Origin: Betaproteobacteria bacterium
GTDB lineage: Bacteria; Pseudomonadota; Gammaproteobacteria; Burkholderiales; SG8-39
NCBI GenBank assembly: GCA_019237595.1
Contig: JAFAGU010000205.1
Span: forward strand, 1-6,399
Length of the DNA: 6,399 bases
Reading direction: 5' to 3'
The translations under genes were made by a program, and so were the position numbers. The stretch's first letter is position 1. Each line of letters starts with the position of its first letter. A model generated the notes under the pieces. That model saw nothing but the letters and a program-made list of their open reading frames with translations, searched no databases and was not told where the DNA came from. Positions 1 through 5,884 of the stretch are shown one piece after another.

Positions 1-1565
1 TCCTTCATCTGCTGGCGAAGCGTGAGCTTCGAGAGCTTGCCCGTCGCGGTGTGCGGAAGCTCCGGCACGAACACGACGTCGTCCGGCATCCACCACTTGG
101 CGATCTTGCCCTCGTAGAAGCGCAGGAGATCGTCGCGCGACACTTCCTGCCCCGCCTTCTTCACCGCGACCACGATCGGGCGCTCGTCCCACTTCGGGTG
201 CTTCACGCCGATGACCGCCGCCTCGGCGATCGCCGGATGCGCGACGGCGATGTTCTCGAGGTCGATCGAGCTGATCCACTCGCCTCCGGACTTGATCACG
301 TCCTTCGAGCGATCCGTGATCTGCATCGTGCCGTCGGGATCGATGGTCGCGACGTCGCCGGTGGGAAACCAGCCGTCCCGGAGCGGATTGCCGCCCTCGC
401 CCTTGAAGTAGCCCTTGACGACCCAGGGCCCGCGCACCTGCAGGTCGCCGAAGGCCTTGCCGTCCCACGGGAGCTCCTGGCCATCCTCGCCGACGATGCG
501 CATGTCGACGCCGTAGATCGCGCGGCCCTGCTTTTGCTGCCACGCATCGCGCGCCTCCTTGGGCATCTTCAGGTGCTTCGCCTTGAACGTGCCCGCGGTG
601 CCGAGCGGGCTCATCTCCGTCATGCCCCACGCGTGCAGGACCTGGACGCCGAAGTCGTCCTGGAAGCTGCGGATCATGGCCGGCGGGCACGCCGAGCCGC
701 CGATCACGGTGCGCTTGAGCGTGGAAAAGCGGAGCTTGTTCTCCTTCATGAAGTTGAGGAGCGCGAGCCACACCGTCGGCACGCCGGCCGACAGGGTGAC
801 CTCCTCCTTCTCGAAGAGCTCGTAGACGCTCTTCCCGTCGAGGTGGCACCCCGGGAACACCATCTTCGCGCCGACCATCGCGCAGGAATACGGCAGGCTC
901 CACGCGTTGACGTGGAACATGGGCACGACCGGCAGCACCACGTCGCGCGCCGAGATGTTGAGCGTGTCGGGAAGCGCCGCCGCGTAGGCGTGGATGATCG
1001 TCGAGCGGTGCGAGTAGAGCGCGCCTTTCGGGTTGCCGGTCGTGCCGGAGGTGTAGCACAGGCACGCCGCGGTGCGCTCGTCGAACTCGGGCCAGGAGAA
1101 CTCCTCGGCCTCCCTCTTCAGGAGCTGTTCGTATTCGTCGTTCAGGGCGATGAAATGCTTCACCGACTTCAGCTGCGGGCGCACCTTCTCGACGAGCGGC
1201 GCGAACGTGGTGTCGTAGAAGAGCACCTTGTCCTCGGCGTGGTTCGCGATGTAGGCGACCTGGTCCGGGAAGAGCCGCGGGTTGATTGTATGGATGACGG
1301 CGCCGGAGCCCGCCACCGCGTAGTAGATCTCGAAGTGCCGGTAGCCGTTCCAGGCGAGCGTCGCCACGCGGTCGGTCGGCTGCACGCCGAGGCGCTTGAG
1401 CGCGTTCGCGAGCTTTCCGGTGCGCGCGAGCGCGTCGCGATAGCCGTATCGGTGGATCGTCCCGTCGACGTTCTTCGAGACGATCTCGGTGTCGCGGTGG
1501 TGGCGCGCCGCATGGAGGAGCAGCCCGCTGATGAGCAGCGGCTGGTCCATCATCAGGCCTTGCAT
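1..1565 (-). CDS. Acyl-CoA synthetase (AMP-forming), AlkK/DmdB-like medium/long-chain fatty-acid CoA ligase, 3' end cut off
   Basis: Activates a carboxylic acid, probably a fatty acid, to its CoA thioester through an acyl-adenylate, feeding cytosolic beta-oxidation. Seen: 521 codons plus two bases with no stop; the family usually runs to about 540 residues, so only the extreme C-terminus is missing. The start ATG is followed by MQGLMMDQPLL, typical of this group, and has a strong AGGAGG ribosome site six bases upstream. The P-loop-like ATP/AMP motif YTSGTTGNPKG spans residues 171-181, the adenylate motif HAWGMTE residues 311-317, and the TGD motif residues 402-404. The hinge region starts DRSKDVIKSGGEW at residue 418. 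The catalytic lysine of PHTATGK is K510. All key residues are present, so the enzyme should be active. It is transcribed divergently from bioB and the beta-oxidation genes. Known: close relatives are annotated variously as long-chain ligases, medium-chain AlkK or 3-methylthiopropionyl-CoA ligase DmdB. Chain length cannot be read from the sequence. Family call certain, substrate uncertain. Confidence 0.93.
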   Translation of the reverse strand, partial: MQGLMMDQPLLISGLLLHAARHHRDTEIVSKNVDGTIHRYGYRDALARTGKLANALKRLGVQPTDRVATLAWNGYRHFEIYYAVAGSGAVIHTINPRLFPDQVAYIANHAEDKVLFYDTTFAPLVEKVRPQLKSVKHFIALNDEYEQLLKREAEEFSWPEFDERTAACLCYTSGTTGNPKGALYSHRSTIIHAYAAALPDTLNISARDVVLPVVPMFHVNAWSLPYSCAMVGAKMVFPGCHLDGKSVYELFEKEEVTLSAGVPTVWLALLNFMKENKLRFSTLKRTVIGGSACPPAMIRSFQDDFGVQVLHAWGMTEMSPLGTAGTFKAKHLKMPKEARDAWQQKQGRAIYGVDMRIVGEDGQELPWDGKAFGDLQVRGPWVVKGYFKGEGGNPLRDGWFPTGDVATIDPDGTMQITDRSKDVIKSGGEWISSIDLENIAVAHPAIAEAAVIGVKHPKWDERPIVVAVKKAGQEVSRDDLLRFYEGKIAKWWMPDDVVFVPELPHTATGKLSKLTLRQQMK

Positions 1566-1571
1566 GTCCTT

Positions 1572-1577
1572 CCTCCT
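1572..1577 (-). promoter_or_regulatory. Ribosome binding site of the acyl-CoA synthetase gene
   Basis: On the minus strand AGGAGG lies six bases before the ATG at 1565-1563, within a purine-rich run (GAGGAGGAAGGAC). It supports this ATG over the two other in-frame ATG codons four and five codons further on. Confidence 0.85.
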
Positions 1578-1597
1578 CGTTCCTCTCTCCGGGTTGG

Positions 1598-1604
1598 TAT
1601 CCTA
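1598..1604. promoter_or_regulatory. Candidate shared -10 element for the divergent synthetase and bioB genes
   Basis: The 44-bp divergent gap (1566-1609) contains one AT-leaning element, TATCCTA. Read on the plus strand it gives TATCCT (1598-1603); read on the minus strand it gives TAGGAT (1604-1599). Each matches four of six bases of the TATAAT consensus. No good -35 hexamer is visible at a 16-18 bp spacing on either strand, so activity would need an activator or tolerance of a weak -35. The plus-strand start point expected from this box falls at about the bioB ATG. This is inference from sequence only. Confidence 0.35.
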
Positions 1605-1609
1605 GCGCA

Positions 1610-2536
1610 ATGACCCCAAAAGAAGTTCTCGCGCTCTTCGAGCTGCCCTTCCCCGAGCTCCTGTACCGCGCCCAGACCGCGCACCGGGCGCACTTCGACC
1701 CGGCCACGGTGCAGCTCTCCACTTTGCTCTCGGTCAAAACTGGCGGCTGCCCGGAGGACTGCGCCTACTGCCCGCAGTCCCGGCGATACCAGACCGGCGT
1801 TGAGGACGAGGCGCTTCTTCCAGTGGACGAGGTGCTCGCCGCGGCGCGCGCGGCCAAGGAAAACGGCGCGACGCGCTTCTGCATGGGGGCTGCGTGGAGA
1901 GGGCCGAAGCAGGCCGATCTCGAAAAATTCATCCCTTTCGTCGCGGCGGTGAAAGGCCTCGGGCTCGAAACCTGCGCGACCCTCGGCATGCTGAAGGCCG
2001 GGCAGGCGGAGCAGCTCCGGGACGCCGGGCTCGACTTCTACAACCACAACCTCGATACCTCCCCCGAGTTCTACGGCGACATCATCACCACGCGCGACTA
2101 CGAGGATCGGCTCGAAACCCTCGGACGCGTGCGCGCCGCGGGGATCAAGGTGTGCTGCGGCGGCATCGTCGGCATGGGCGAATCGCGCCGCGACCGCGCG
2201 GCGCTCATCGCCCAGCTCGCGAGCCTCGATCCCTACCCCGAGAGCGTGCCCATCAACGCTCTCGTCAAGGTGGAGGGCACGCCGCTCTTCGACGCGCCGG
2301 CGCTCGACGAGCTCGAGTTCGTGCGCACCATCGCCGCCGCCCGGATCACGATGCCCAAGGCCTGGGTGCGTCTCTCCGCGGGGCGGGAAGCCATGTCGGA
2401 GTCGACCCAGGCGCTCTGCTTCCTCGCCGGAGCGAATTCCATCTTCTATGGCGAGAAGCTCCTCACCACCGGAAACCCGCAGGCGGCGCGCGACCGGGCG
2501 CTGTTTCAGCGCCTGGGGCTGATTCCGCTCCAGTAG
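1610..2536 (+). CDS. bioB: Biotin synthase BioB
   Basis: Radical SAM enzyme that inserts sulfur into dethiobiotin to make biotin, the last step of biotin synthesis, in the cytosol. Seen: 308 residues, near the lower end of the normal BioB size. The radical SAM cluster motif CPEDCAYC has C47, C51 and C54 as 4Fe-4S ligands. The 2Fe-2S ligands expected by comparison with E. coli BioB are all present: C91 (RFCMGAAW), C122 (ETCATLG), C182 (KVCCGG) and R254 (WVRLSAGRE). YNHNLDT at residues 144-150 and the C-terminal GANSIFYGEKLLTT motif are further signatures. C183 is an extra cysteine next to C182. The N-terminal ELPFPELLYRAQ segment also matches the family, which fixes the ATG. No Shine-Dalgarno sequence precedes it, so translation may be leaderless. 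It stands alone, without bioA, bioF or bioD, ahead of beta-oxidation genes and 40 bp from the next gene. Function certain. Confidence 0.98.
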   Translation: MTPKEVLALFELPFPELLYRAQTAHRAHFDPATVQLSTLLSVKTGGCPEDCAYCPQSRRYQTGVEDEALLPVDEVLAAARAAKENGATRFCMGAAWRGPKQADLEKFIPFVAAVKGLGLETCATLGMLKAGQAEQLRDAGLDFYNHNLDTSPEFYGDIITTRDYEDRLETLGRVRAAGIKVCCGGIVGMGESRRDRAALIAQLASLDPYPESVPINALVKVEGTPLFDAPALDELEFVRTIAAARITMPKAWVRLSAGREAMSESTQALCFLAGANSIFYGEKLLTTGNPQAARDRALFQRLGLIPLQ

Positions 2537-2542
2537 CGGCGC

Positions 2543-2548
2543 TAAAAT
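2543..2548 (+). promoter_or_regulatory. Candidate -10 box for the fadB-fadA operon
   Basis: The 40-bp gap after the bioB stop contains TAAAAT, five of six matches to TATAAT and the most AT-rich spot nearby. A weak -35 (CTGATT, 2519-2524) lies 18 bp upstream inside the end of bioB. The expected transcript start would fall around 2554-2556, giving a short leader that carries the ribosome site. It suggests the beta-oxidation genes can be transcribed separately from bioB. No terminator hairpin is visible between the genes, so read-through is also likely. Confidence 0.45.
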
Positions 2549-2561
2549 CGGCCCTCCCCCC

Positions 2562-2568
2562 AGGAGAG
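2562..2568 (+). promoter_or_regulatory. Ribosome binding site of the fadB-like gene
   Basis: AGGAGAG ends eight bases before the ATG at 2577, a near-consensus Shine-Dalgarno sequence with normal spacing. It fixes the start of the hydratase/dehydrogenase gene. Confidence 0.8.
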
Positions 2569-2576
2569 CCACGAAC

Positions 2577-4664
2577 ATGAGCGAAGCCGCTCACTATTCC
2601 GTTCGCGATGGCGTTGCCGTCATCACCCTCAACAACCCACCGGTCAACGGCCTCGGCCACTCGCTGAGGAGCGGCATCGTCGACGGCCTCAAAAAAGCCC
2701 AGGCCGACGCGACGGTGAAGGCGATCGTGCTCATCGGCTCGGCGAAGGCCTTCTCGGGCGGCGCCGACATCCGGGAGTTCAACACGCCGAAGTCCGGCCT
2801 TTCGCCGACGCTGCCGGAAGTGAACGATGTCCAGGACGCGACGCAAAAACCGATCGTCGCCGCCATCGGCGGCTTCGCGCTCGGCGGCGGGCTCGAGCTC
2901 GCGCTCGGCTGCCACTACCGCGTTGCGCTTCCGCGCACCCAGCTCGGCCTGCCGGAGGTAAAGCTCGGCATCCTTCCCGGGTCGGGCGGCACGCAGCGCC
3001 TGCCGCGCATGGTGCCGATGGCGGACGCGCTCAAGATGATGACGACCGGCAACCCGATCGACGCCGACAAGGCGAAGGCCTACGGCCTCGTCGACGCGGT
3101 GGTGGAGGGCGATCTTCTCGAAGGTGCCTTGGGTTTTGCGAAAGGGATCATTGGCAAACCATTTAAGAGGGTTCGCGACCTCAAGCCGCGCATCGACGGC
3201 GACGTGAAGGCGTTCTTCGAGCAGGCGCGCGCGCAGGTCGCCAAGGAATCGCGCGGCTATCCCGCGCCGCTGAAGATCGTCGAATGCGCGCAGGCCGCGG
3301 CGACCCTGCCCTTCGACGAGGGCCGCAAGGTCGAGCGCGCCGGGATCGAATACCTCATGAACACGACCGAGTCGAAGGCGATGCGGCACATGTTCTTCGC
3401 CGAGCGCCAGACGACCAAGATCCCGGACGTCCCCGAAGACACGCCGACGCGCGACATCGGCAAGGCAGCCGTGATCGGCGCCGGGACGATGGGCGGGGGG
3501 ATCGCGATGAACTTCGCCAACGCCGGCATCCCTGTGACGATCGTGGATACGACCCAGGACGCGCTCGACAAGGGGCTGGCGAAAATCAAGGCGAACTATG
3601 CGGCCACCGTCGCCAAGGGCCGGCTCTCGCAGGCCGACATGGACAAGCGCATGGCGCTCATCCATCCGACGCTGAACCTCGGCCAGGTCGGCGACGCCGA
3701 CATCGTCATCGAGGCAGTATTCGAGCGCATGGACGTGAAGCAGGACATGTTCCGCAAGCTCGACGGCATCGTGCAGCAGGGCGCGATCCTCGCGACGAAC
3801 ACCAGCACGCTCGACGTGGACCAGATCGCCGCGGTTACCCAGCGGCCGGAGGACGTGATCGGCACTCACTTCTTCTCCCCGGCCAACGTAATGCGGCTCC
3901 TCGAGGTCGTGCGCGCGAAGAAGACCGCGAAGGACGTCCTCGCCACGACCCTCAAGCTCGGCAAGCGCATCAAGAAGGTGCCGGTGGTCTCGGGGGTGGG
4001 CGACGGCTTCATCGGCAACCGCATGATCGAGAAGTACGGGCAGCAGAGCCTTTTTCTCCTCGACGAGGGCTGCTCGCCGCAGCAGGTCGACGCGGCGATC
4101 CAGAAATGGGGCATGGCGATGGGCCCTTTCACCATGGGCGACATGGCGGGGCTCGACATCGGCTGGGAAATCCGCAAGAGGCGCTACAAGGAGCGTCCCG
4201 ACTTCGTCTACTCGAAGGTCGGCGACAGGATCGCCGAGCTCGGCCGGTTCGGCCAGAAGACCGGCAAGGGCTGGTACGTCTATGAGGCGGGCAACCGCAA
4301 GCCGGTTCCGGATCCTGAAGTCGATCGGATCATCGACGCCTACAGAAAGGAACAGGGCTTGAAAACCAGGAGCATTTCGGACGACGAAATCGTCGAGCGC
4401 CTGGTCTATTCCCTCGTCAACGAAGGCGCGAAGATCCTCGAAGAAGGAATCGCGCTGCGCGCTTCCGACATCGACATGGTGTACCTCACCGGCTACGGCT
4501 TCCCGCCCTACCGCGGGGGGCCGATGTTCTATGCCGACACGGTCGGGCTCGGCAAGGTGCTCGACAGAATCGAAACGTTCGCGAGAGGCTACCAGGGCCA
4601 GGTCTGGAAGCCGGCCCCGCTCCTCGCCAAACTCGCCAAGGAAGGAAGGAAATTCAATGACTGA
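2577..4664 (+). CDS. fadB: Bifunctional enoyl-CoA hydratase / 3-hydroxyacyl-CoA dehydrogenase (FadB / peroxisomal MFE-1 type)
   Basis: Carries out two consecutive beta-oxidation steps: hydration of trans-2-enoyl-CoA to L-3-hydroxyacyl-CoA, then NAD-dependent oxidation to 3-ketoacyl-CoA. Seen: 695 residues, a little shorter than E. coli FadB. Residues 1-190 form a crotonase domain with FSGGADI (59-65), the oxyanion-hole loop GGFALGGGLELAL (98-110) and catalytic acids E107 and E127 (LPEVKLGILPG), matching E119 and E139 of FadB. A linker helix follows. The Rossmann domain begins near residue 296 with GAGTMG (301-306). The dehydrogenase residues S410, H431 (GTHFFSPANVMRLLEV), E443 and N481 are all present. 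Two C-terminal 3HCDH domains cover about 480-570 and 603-690. The HFFSPANVMRLLEV wording is closer to the MFE-1/peroxisomal type than to E. coli FadB. The gene overlaps the thiolase by 8 nt, as in a fadBA operon. A short run of atypical codons occurs at residues 183-199. Function is secure, while fadB versus fadJ naming is conventional only. Confidence 0.95.
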   Translation: MSEAAHYSVRDGVAVITLNNPPVNGLGHSLRSGIVDGLKKAQADATVKAIVLIGSAKAFSGGADIREFNTPKSGLSPTLPEVNDVQDATQKPIVAAIGGFALGGGLELALGCHYRVALPRTQLGLPEVKLGILPGSGGTQRLPRMVPMADALKMMTTGNPIDADKAKAYGLVDAVVEGDLLEGALGFAKGIIGKPFKRVRDLKPRIDGDVKAFFEQARAQVAKESRGYPAPLKIVECAQAAATLPFDEGRKVERAGIEYLMNTTESKAMRHMFFAERQTTKIPDVPEDTPTRDIGKAAVIGAGTMGGGIAMNFANAGIPVTIVDTTQDALDKGLAKIKANYAATVAKGRLSQADMDKRMALIHPTLNLGQVGDADIVIEAVFERMDVKQDMFRKLDGIVQQGAILATNTSTLDVDQIAAVTQRPEDVIGTHFFSPANVMRLLEVVRAKKTAKDVLATTLKLGKRIKKVPVVSGVGDGFIGNRMIEKYGQQSLFLLDEGCSPQQVDAAIQKWGMAMGPFTMGDMAGLDIGWEIRKRRYKERPDFVYSKVGDRIAELGRFGQKTGKGWYVYEAGNRKPVPDPEVDRIIDAYRKEQGLKTRSISDDEIVERLVYSLVNEGAKILEEGIALRASDIDMVYLTGYGFPPYRGGPMFYADTVGLGKVLDRIETFARGYQGQVWKPAPLLAKLAKEGRKFND
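4641..4651 (+). promoter_or_regulatory. Ribosome binding site of the thiolase gene, inside the fadB-like gene
   Basis: The purine run GAAGGAAGGAA ends five bases before the ATG at 4657 and lies within the last codons of the fadB-like gene. It picks this ATG over an upstream in-frame ATG at 4531, whose extra 42 residues have no thiolase character. The 8-nt overlap of stop and start suggests translational coupling, giving balanced amounts of the two enzymes. Confidence 0.8.
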
Positions 4665-5835
4665 AGCCGTGATCGTCTCAACCGCAAGGACCCCGCTCTG
4701 CAAGAGCTGGCGCGGGGCGCTCAACATGACGCACGGCGCGAAGATGGGCGGCCACGTGGTGCACGCCGCGCTCGAGCGCGCGAAGGTCGACGCGGACGAG
4801 GTGGATGACGTGATCATCGGCTGCGCGAATCCGGAGGGCGCCACGGGCTGGAACATTGCGCGCCAGGTCGCCATCCGCGCCGGCTGCCCGATGACAGTTC
4901 CGGGGATGACCGTGAACCGCTTCTGCTCCTCGGGCCTCCAGACGATCGCCCTGGCGTCCCAAAGAGTCATCGCGAACGAGGGCAGCATCTTCGTCGCGGG
5001 CGGCGTCGAGTCGATCTCGATGGTGCAGAACGAGATGAACAAGCACCACTTCCAGGACGAGTGGCTGCACCGGCACGTGCCCGAGGTGTACTGGCCGATG
5101 CTGCAGACGGCGGAGTACGTCGCGAAGAAATACGACATCCCGCGCAAGAAGCAGGACGAGTTCGGCGTGCAGAGCCAGCAGCGGGCGGCCAAGGCACGCG
5201 CCGAAGGCAAGTTCAAGGACGAGATCGCGCCGATCACCACGAAGATGAAGGTGGTCGACAAGAACACCGGCCACGAGACGATGAAGGAGGTCACCGCTTC
5301 CGAGGACGAGGGGATCCGGCCGGACACGACCCTCCAGGGCGTCTCGCAGATCAAGCCCGCGATCGAGGGCGGGTGCATCGCCGCCGGCAACGCAAGCCAG
5401 TTCTCCGACGGCGCTTCCGCCGCGGTGGTGATGAGCGACAAGGAAGCGGCGAAGCGGAAGCTGAAGCCGCTGGGAATCTTCCGCGGCTTTGCCGTCGCCG
5501 GCTGCGATCCGAAGGAAATGGGCATCGGGCCCGTCTTTGCCGTTCCCAAGCTCCTGGAACAGGCCGGCAAGAAAGTCTCGGATATCGACCTCTGGGAGCT
5601 GAACGAGGCCTTCGCGGTTCAGGTGCTCTACTGCCGCGACAAGCTGGGCATTCCCAACGACAGGCTGAACGTGAACGGCGGCGCCATCGCCGTCGGCCAT
5701 CCCTATGGCATGAGCGGCGCGCGGCTCGTCGGCCACGCGCTCATCGAGGGCAAGCGCCGCGGCGCGAAGCTCGTGGTCGTCACCATGTGCATCGGCGGCG
5801 GCATGGGCGCCGCGGGCCTTTTTGAAGTGGCCTAG
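4657..5835 (+). CDS. fadA: Acetyl-CoA C-acyltransferase (3-ketoacyl-CoA thiolase, FadA type)
   Basis: Cleaves 3-ketoacyl-CoA with CoA to acetyl-CoA and an acyl-CoA two carbons shorter, the last step of each beta-oxidation turn. Seen: 392 residues, the normal thiolase length. It begins MTEAVIVSTARTPLCKSWRG, the usual thiolase start. The nucleophile is C90 in VNRFCSSGLQT. NEAFA (316-320), H348 in GHPYGMSG and the second catalytic cysteine C378 in CIGGGMGAAG complete the active site. The two halves of the thiolase fold are both intact. The GHPYGMSG loop (rather than GHPLGASG) and the VPGMTVNRFCSSGLQT wording fit degradative acyltransferases more than biosynthetic acetoacetyl-CoA thiolases. Placement right after the fadB-like gene, with an 8-nt overlap, supports a FadB-FadA pair that may form a complex. 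Family certain; degradative role strongly supported by context. Confidence 0.95.
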   Translation: MTEAVIVSTARTPLCKSWRGALNMTHGAKMGGHVVHAALERAKVDADEVDDVIIGCANPEGATGWNIARQVAIRAGCPMTVPGMTVNRFCSSGLQTIALASQRVIANEGSIFVAGGVESISMVQNEMNKHHFQDEWLHRHVPEVYWPMLQTAEYVAKKYDIPRKKQDEFGVQSQQRAAKARAEGKFKDEIAPITTKMKVVDKNTGHETMKEVTASEDEGIRPDTTLQGVSQIKPAIEGGCIAAGNASQFSDGASAAVVMSDKEAAKRKLKPLGIFRGFAVAGCDPKEMGIGPVFAVPKLLEQAGKKVSDIDLWELNEAFAVQVLYCRDKLGIPNDRLNVNGGAIAVGHPYGMSGARLVGHALIEGKRRGAKLVVVTMCIGGGMGAAGLFEVA

Positions 5836-5884
5836 CGCGCTCGCCCTCGCCGCGGCGCTGCTCCTTTCGCGCGGGGCCGACGCG
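5822..5884 (+). other. Signal peptide coding segment of the DUF922 protein
   Basis: These codons encode a 21-residue Sec-type leader: a lysine at position 2, a hydrophobic Ala/Leu core (about residues 6-15), then a short polar part ending A19-D20-A21 before L22. The mature protein would begin LEKCVG in the periplasm. The presence of a clean leader is the main argument for the TTG start. Confidence 0.75.

Noticed and set aside
1594..1610. TTG-N11-CAA in the divergent gap as a regulator operator
   Set aside because: Only the outer three bases are symmetric and the inner bases do not pair, so it is within chance expectation.
51..1613. A 520-codon plus-strand open frame opposite the acyl-CoA synthetase
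   Set aside because: It is the antisense shadow of a real gene with all ligase motifs. It lacks a ribosome site and has Arg/Ala/His-rich composition without recognisable domains.
2549..2570. Possible terminator between bioB and fadB
   Set aside because: The GGCC and CCCCCC runs do not form a stable stem followed by a T-run; the gap reads better as a promoter and ribosome site.
1553..2578. A 341-codon minus-strand open frame opposite bioB
   Set aside because: It covers bioB, whose cysteine ligands are all intact, and runs through the divergent promoter gap. No domain or ribosome site is visible.
4640..4651. Three GGAA repeats at the fadB-fadA junction as a phase-variation tract
   Set aside because: Three units are too few for efficient slippage, and the run is simply a ribosome site encoding Lys-Glu-Gly-Arg-Lys.
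4531..4656. N-terminal extension of the thiolase from an upstream in-frame ATG
   Set aside because: It would overlap fadB by over 130 nt and add 42 residues with no thiolase character. The ATG at 4657 has a good ribosome site and gives the normal thiolase N-terminus.
2463..5570. A 1035-codon open frame on the minus strand opposite fadB and fadA
   Set aside because: It is antisense to two genes with complete, motif-rich proteins. Its translation is low-complexity, rich in Arg, Ala, Asp and His, and matches no family. Long stop-free antisense frames are expected when codons end mostly in G or C.
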